Shown here: one piece after another, positions 6,572-9,133 of the stretch
How positions within the stretch are numbered: the stretch's first letter is position 1
How the letters are laid out: every line of letters begins with the position of its first letter
Assembly: GCA_001805085.1 (NCBI GenBank)
Contig: MHEA01000251.1
Span: forward strand, 150 to 9,282
From: Nitrospirae bacterium GWC2_57_9
GTDB taxonomy: Bacteria > Nitrospirota > UBA9217
DNA length: 9,133 nucleotides
Direction of reading: 5' to 3'
Notes under the pieces: generated by a model
What the model saw: only the letters and a program-made list of their open reading frames with translations
Told to the model about the DNA's origin: nothing
The model's database searches: none
Program-made: the position numbers and the translations under genes

Positions 6572-6747
6572 CCAAGGGCTGCGCCGCTGTGTGATGAATT
6601 CGCCCGTTGTTTTTACTAAGCTTTCTCGCTCGCGGCATCTGGTTGGCGGAATCCAAAGCGGCATAACTCTGCTCATAGGGGGGGTAAAGTCGGCCGCAGT
6701 TGACCTGCCTGGAGCTCATAAAAGCTTCACATAGCGCAGTCTGTTGT
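6540..6747 (-). ncRNA. Candidate structured small RNA, possibly 6S RNA-like
   Basis: This stretch between the LuxR gene and the protease has no credible protein gene, yet has a consensus promoter at one end and a strong terminator at the other, giving a transcript of about 205 nt. It folds as a long rod with nested helices in order: CTGCGC (6739-6734) with GCGCAG (6584-6579); GTGA (6730-6727) with TCAC (6594-6591); AAGCTTT (6727-6721) with AAAGCTT (6624-6618), sharing base 6727; GCTC (6715-6712) with GAGC (6631-6628); GGCA (6709-6706) with TGCC (6637-6634); GGT (6705-6703) with ACC (6643-6641); GCGGC (6697-6693) with GCCGC (6662-6658). A 23-nt unpaired stretch opens on the 3' side (6617-6595). 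Length, rod shape, bubble and stand-alone expression fit 6S RNA, but I cannot confirm the family. SRP RNA and tmRNA signatures are absent. Confidence 0.6.
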
Positions 6748-6752
6748 TAATA

Positions 6753-6780
6753 AGCATATCAGCAAAAATGCCGGTGTCAA
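6753..6780 (-). promoter_or_regulatory. Sigma70 promoter of the small RNA candidate
   Basis: Minus-strand TTGACA (6780-6775, perfect consensus), 16-bp spacer, TATGCT (6758-6753). The predicted start is near 6747-6745, a few bases before the closing helix of the folded RNA. It lies 39 bp past the LuxR-family stop codon. Confidence 0.7.
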
Positions 6781-6818
6781 TACCGAGAAAGTACTAATTT
6801 CGGGATGACCGGAATTTT

Positions 6819-7463
6819 TTATGCATGGGACAGCAAGGCTATCGCCTTAGTCCTGCTCTTTACCCTGAGCTTCCGGTAAACGCGATACAGATGCGTCTTC
6901 ACGGTGCGTTCGCTTATCCTGCTGCTGTCCGCGATCTCTTTGTTCGTTGCGCCCTGCAGGACCATGGTAAGCATTTCCATTTCCCGGTTGGTAAGCGGCG
7001 GAAGCCCGGGGACGTGCGCCTGCAGCGTTTCGGGCAGCAGCATCGGCTTCGCGATCGCCTTCTCGAGGATCCGGCGCTCGGCCCATATTTCACCTTCGTG
7101 CACGGACCGGACTGCTTTCGCTATAATGGCCGGAGAGTCGTTGATCTTGAAATAGCCCCTGATACCCGCCTTGATGTCGGAAATGGCATTCTCATCGTTG
7201 GGCGACTCTTTCAGCACGCACATGACCCGCGAAGAAGGAGATTTGGCCTGCAGGGAATGAATGAAACGAGAGAGCGTCCTCTGCTTCAGCACTTCCGGGT
7301 TCAGGATAACGATGTCCGGTCCGACCGTTATCTGCTTGATGGCTGTCTCTCGCGTCGTTACGACGGACAGCAGTTCAAATTCTTCATGATGGCTCAGGGC
7401 ATTCTTTATGGTATCCACCTGCCCGGGATCGTTGTCGACAATCATCACACGTATAGCTGTCAC
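6819..7463 (-). CDS. LuxR/NarL-family regulator with a degenerate receiver domain
   Basis: DNA-binding transcription regulator of 214 residues: receiver-like domain (about 3-122), linker, and LuxR-type helix-turn-helix (about 155-211) with LTNREMEMLTMVLQG (157-171), NKEIADSSRISERTVKTHLY (174-193) and VYRKLRVKSRTKAI. The HTH is intact. The receiver keeps D10 of the acidic pocket but has N55 (codon AAC at 7301-7299) where PDIVILN requires the phospho-acceptor Asp. Aligned with NarL, the switch Thr/Ser position holds K85 and the conserved lysine position holds I107 (K106 is adjacent). It is therefore unlikely to be phosphorylated in the normal way. The start is GTG at 7463, with GGGGGTGA upstream at good spacing. 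No histidine kinase is adjacent. It has its own promoter; its targets are unknown, and the small RNA just downstream is one possibility. Confidence 0.9.
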   Translation of the reverse strand: MTAIRVMIVDNDPGQVDTIKNALSHHEEFELLSVVTTRETAIKQITVGPDIVILNPEVLKQRTLSRFIHSLQAKSPSSRVMCVLKESPNDENAISDIKAGIRGYFKINDSPAIIAKAVRSVHEGEIWAERRILEKAIAKPMLLPETLQAHVPGLPPLTNREMEMLTMVLQGATNKEIADSSRISERTVKTHLYRVYRKLRVKSRTKAIALLSHA

Positions 7464-7504
7464 AATTGTTCACCCCCATTTTTATTTTTTGTAGTCTATA
7501 TAAT

Positions 7505-7533
7505 AGTTTAGAATGAGTGCAGGGGCTTGTCAA
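7505..7533 (-). promoter_or_regulatory. Sigma70-like promoter of the LuxR-family gene
   Basis: Minus-strand TTGACA (7533-7528, perfect), 17-bp spacer, TAAACT (7510-7505, four of six). The predicted start near 7498 leaves a leader of about 35 nt before the GTG at 7463, containing its ribosome site. Confidence 0.6.
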
Positions 7534-7541
7534 GCTACAAT

Positions 7542-7579
7542 AAAAAAATATTTGTTCTTACGCAAGAGGCGTTCCGAAC
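7542..7579 (-). terminator. Possible intrinsic terminator after maf
   Basis: On the minus strand GTTC GGA ACGC CTCTT GCGT AA GAAC (7579-7554) makes a broken hairpin with two 4-bp helices, followed within a few bases by seven T residues (7548-7542). It lies 70 bp past the maf stop and just before the LuxR promoter, the right place for a terminator, but the stem is weak. The intervening 7580-7648 shows no other feature. Confidence 0.4.
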
Positions 7580-7648
7580 AGGCCCGGGAACCCCAAGGAC
7601 GGCAACCCCGCCCTCGACCGGACAAGACCCTGCTTCACCGCGCCTGGG

Positions 7649-8227
7649 TCAGAAGAGGTTCACTCCCAGTTCAGCGAGCATTTGGCCGAGCCTGCAGAGG
7701 GGAAGGCCGACCACATTGAAATAGTCCCCTTCGATGCCATCAACAAGAAGAGCACCTTTCTCCTGTATACCATAGGCGCCTGCTTTGTCAAGGGGCTCCC
7801 CGCTTAAAGCATATGCACGGATCTCGTGCACCGCCAGCGGCTTAAACCGGACGAAGGTTGTGACCACGTCGGCAAGGATCTTTTCGGTGGAGGCGTTCAT
7901 GAGCACGAGCCCGGTCATGACGCGGTGCTGCCTGCCGGACAGGAGGGACAGCATGCGTTCAGCATCAGCTTCATCGAGAGGTTTTCCGAGGATCATGTTG
8001 TCCAGGACCACGATCGTATCTGCGGCAATGATGATGCCCCTATCCACCCTGCCCGCCGCTATGCGCGCTTTGTCCTGCGCCACCCGGACTGCATAAGCTT
8101 CCGGTTCTTCACCGGGCAGCACGCGTTCATCCACATCAGCCGGATCTACGGTGAACCGCAAACCGATCTGTTTCAGCATTTCCCGGCGCCGGGGAGAACT
8201 GGATGCAAGAATGATGGGACTGTCCAT
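7649..8227 (-). CDS. maf: Maf family nucleoside triphosphate pyrophosphatase (dTTP/UTP type)
   Basis: Cytoplasmic house-cleaning enzyme that hydrolyses dTTP, UTP and modified nucleotides to monophosphates and pyrophosphate. From the ATG at 8227 it has 192 residues, the usual length. Family motifs in order: LASSSPRRREML (7-18), AADTIVVLDNMILGKP (68-83), SGRQHRVMTG (97-106), and DKAGAYGIQEKGALLVDGIE (147-166), then GDYFNVVGLP (167-176). The AGAYGIQ segment and SGRxHxVxTG fit the YhdE/Maf branch (dTTP and UTP) rather than the YceF branch (7-methyl-GTP). The frame is open to 8296, but that would add 23 non-homologous residues overlapping the upstream gene. The chosen start lies 13 bases after the upstream stop with no clear Shine-Dalgarno site, so translational coupling is likely. 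Confidence 0.94.
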   Translation of the reverse strand: MDSPIILASSSPRRREMLKQIGLRFTVDPADVDERVLPGEEPEAYAVRVAQDKARIAAGRVDRGIIIAADTIVVLDNMILGKPLDEADAERMLSLLSGRQHRVMTGLVLMNASTEKILADVVTTFVRFKPLAVHEIRAYALSGEPLDKAGAYGIQEKGALLVDGIEGDYFNVVGLPLCRLGQMLAELGVNLF

Positions 8228-8240
8228 GAGGGGTAAGCGT

Positions 8241-8870
8241 CTAGCGGCCGTATCCGCCGGTCCTGATGTCTGCCAGTTTGCCGTTCCTGAACTCAAAGAT
8301 CCGGATGAACCGGTTGGGGCCGAGATTATAGGTCCATTCCTCGATCGTCACGAGGACCCTTTTTTTTGCATCAGGATCAGCAGTGCTGACCGTCTCTTCC
8401 TGGCGCTCCTCTTTCCAACTGGGGTCTCCGCACTGTGCTGAAACTTCGGCCCTGGTCGATCCCCTGTCCGGGGTCGCTCCTTCACAGCCCGCTGCGACGG
8501 AATGCCGTGCGCCGCCGTACGTGCCTTCCCTGATATCCGTAAGCTTGCCGCTCCTGAACTCGAGAATGCGGATCAGGCTGTTGGGGCCGAAATCGTAGGT
8601 CCATTCATCGATGACGGTGGTAACGATACGCTTCGTTTCGGCATCCAGCCGCTCGACCGTCTCTTCCTGCCTGCTTTCCCTGCTTGCGGGCTCACCGCAT
8701 TTCATGAGCACATCTGCTTTCGTCTCTCCTTCAGAGACCAGACTGCTGCCGCAGCGCAGGGTCTCCGCTTCGGCCGGGGTCGCAATGGTGAAGACAAGCA
8801 GAGCGGTCGACACAAAATGCATAAAGAAAGCGTAGAGGGAACCTGCATGGCTTTCTCTGTTCAAAATCAT
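8241..8870 (-). CDS. Secreted protein with two tandem DUF2845-like repeats
   Basis: Function unknown. The 209-residue product has an N-terminal signal peptide (hydrophobic core about 13-30, AEA at 33-35 as a likely cleavage site) and is probably periplasmic. Two copies of the same module follow: repeat 1, about 36-120, with LRCGSSLVSEGETKADVLMK (38-57) then CGEP; and repeat 2, about 127-209, with GCEGATPDRGSTRAEVSAQC (128-147) then GDP. Each then has RQEETV, a WTYxxGPN motif (EWTYDFGPN 89-97, EWTYNLGPN 178-186), RIxEFRxGKLxDIR and GGYG-like ends. Each repeat has two cysteines 18 residues apart (C40/C58 and C129/C147), which could form disulfides. The pattern recalls DUF2845. The start at 8870 has AGGGAGG eight bases upstream. 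It shares a probable transcript with maf, 13 bp downstream; a functional link is not evident. Confidence 0.85.
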   Translation of the reverse strand: MILNRESHAGSLYAFFMHFVSTALLVFTIATPAEAETLRCGSSLVSEGETKADVLMKCGEPASRESRQEETVERLDAETKRIVTTVIDEWTYDFGPNSLIRILEFRSGKLTDIREGTYGGARHSVAAGCEGATPDRGSTRAEVSAQCGDPSWKEERQEETVSTADPDAKKRVLVTIEEWTYNLGPNRFIRIFEFRNGKLADIRTGGYGR

Positions 8871-8891
8871 GAAAAGAGCCTCCCTTTAAAA

Positions 8892-8919
8892 AGCATAATG
8901 GGGCAGAATTCCTGATCAA
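8892..8919 (-). promoter_or_regulatory. Putative promoter of the DUF2845-like gene and maf
   Basis: Minus-strand TTGATC (8919-8914), 16-bp spacer, TATGCT (8897-8892), with a predicted start near 8886-8884 just before the AGGGAGG ribosome site. Spacing and -10 are identical to those of the small RNA promoter. The -35 hexamer lies within one arm of a 10-bp inverted repeat (8913-8922 with 8986-8995). Confidence 0.5.
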
Positions 8920-8962
8920 ATGTAACCGGGAAAGACGCTAACGAGAAGAGAACAGGGAAGGG

Positions 8963-9001
8963 AAAAAGCGCTGTGACCCTGTTTTCATTTGATCACAGCG
9001 C
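8963..9001 (-). terminator. Intrinsic terminator of the truncated upstream gene
   Basis: On the minus strand GCGCTGTGA (9001-8993) pairs perfectly with TCACAGCGC (8976-8968) around a 16-nt loop, followed by TTTTT (8967-8963). It lies 12 bp past the stop codon at 9014, as expected for a gene-end terminator. Confidence 0.75.
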
Positions 9002-9002
9002 G

Positions 9003-9011
9003 ATTATACCA
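9003..9011 (-). promoter_or_regulatory. Extended -10 promoter element
   Basis: TGGTATAAT on the minus strand is a perfect TGn-TATAAT extended -10 element. No good -35 box precedes it, as is usual for this class. Transcription would start near 8996, inside the upstream arm of the terminator, so its own transcript would escape that hairpin and run into the DUF2845-like gene. Confidence 0.5.
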
Positions 9012-9013
9012 TA

Positions 9014-9133
9014 TCACTTCGATTCGAGGAACAGGGAAAATTCCTGATAGGCTACCCCGCCGTCGCCGTCGTCTGCAGCCACTTTTACGAGAACCTCCTG
9101 AGGCTTCGGTACCTGCCTCGGCGCCTCCCAGCG
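9014..9133 (-). CDS. C-terminal end of an unidentified protein (runs off the window)
   Basis: An open minus-strand frame enters at 9133 and ends with TGA at 9016-9014, giving 39 residues that begin RWEAPRQVPKPQEVLVKVAA and end DGDGGVAYQEFSLFLESK. It is credible because a strong terminator follows directly and it lies on the same strand as every other gene. I do not recognise the protein. The segment ADDGDGGVAYQEF resembles an EF-hand calcium loop with Ala instead of Asp at position 1. It could equally be the last strand of an extracellular beta-sandwich domain. Too little is present to choose. Confidence 0.6.
   Translation of the reverse strand, partial: RWEAPRQVPKPQEVLVKVAADDGDGGVAYQEFSLFLESK

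Noticed and set aside
6474..6719. 81-codon minus-strand frame across the small RNA region
   Set aside because: It runs straight through the strong terminator hairpin and the protease promoter, lacks a ribosome site, and its sequence looks random.
6797..6820. TTTCGG/CCGGAA hairpin with a T-run, reading on the plus strand after the LuxR gene
   Set aside because: It would terminate plus-strand transcription, but there is no plus-strand gene, and on the minus strand it has a mismatch and no T-run.
8228..8296. Longer maf start at 8296
   Set aside because: It adds 23 residues not typical of Maf and overlaps the upstream gene; the ATG at 8227 places LASSSPRR at the normal distance from the N-terminus.
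8968..9001. TGTGA...TCACA resembling a CRP-type operator
   Set aside because: The half-sites are 16 bases apart rather than 6, and they are fully explained as the two arms of the terminator stem.

Overview
All recognisable genes lie on the minus strand, so transcription runs from high to low coordinates. The content is that of a GC-rich, Gram-negative bacterium: an MCE/Mla lipid-transport system, a periplasmic DUF2845-type protein, sigma70-like promoters and Shine-Dalgarno sites. Gene order, the partner-switching genes and the intergenic heptamer repeats remind me of uncultured Desulfobacterota or Nitrospirota. That placement is inference, since no marker gene is complete.

Layout in transcription order. 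(1) 9133-9014: the last 39 codons of an unidentified protein, then a terminator whose arm overlaps an extended -10 promoter. (2) 8870-7649: a secreted protein with two tandem DUF2845-like repeats, followed by the nucleotide pyrophosphatase Maf. (3) 7463-6819: a LuxR/NarL-type regulator with its own promoter; its receiver has lost the phospho-acceptor aspartate. (4) About 6747-6540: no protein gene, but a sigma70 promoter, about 200 nt that fold as a long rod, and a strong intrinsic terminator, which together indicate a small RNA (possibly 6S-like). (5) 6477-5206: a Ste24-type M48 membrane protease whose promoter sits so close to the ATG that the mRNA should be leaderless. (6) 5043-2932: a complete partner-switching triad of GAF-PP2C (SpoIIE/RsbU-like) phosphatase, RsbW-like kinase and STAS protein, also with a promoter abutting its start. 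(7) 2858-337: mlaE, mlaF and mlaD, the inner-membrane lipid transporter. (8) 191-1: the first 63 codons of hisS.

The most interesting point is blocks 6 and 7. In Escherichia coli the Mla ABC complex contains a small STAS subunit, MlaB, that binds the ATPase MlaF. Here a STAS gene sits directly upstream of mlaE, but it belongs to a phosphatase/kinase/STAS switch and keeps the phosphorylatable DSSG motif. No sigma factor is encoded nearby. One reading is that the switch controls lipid transport through the STAS protein; the ordinary reading is a sigma-factor switch that merely neighbours mla.

The gaps around the mla genes and hisS carry degenerate 7-bp repeat arrays of several sequence types.
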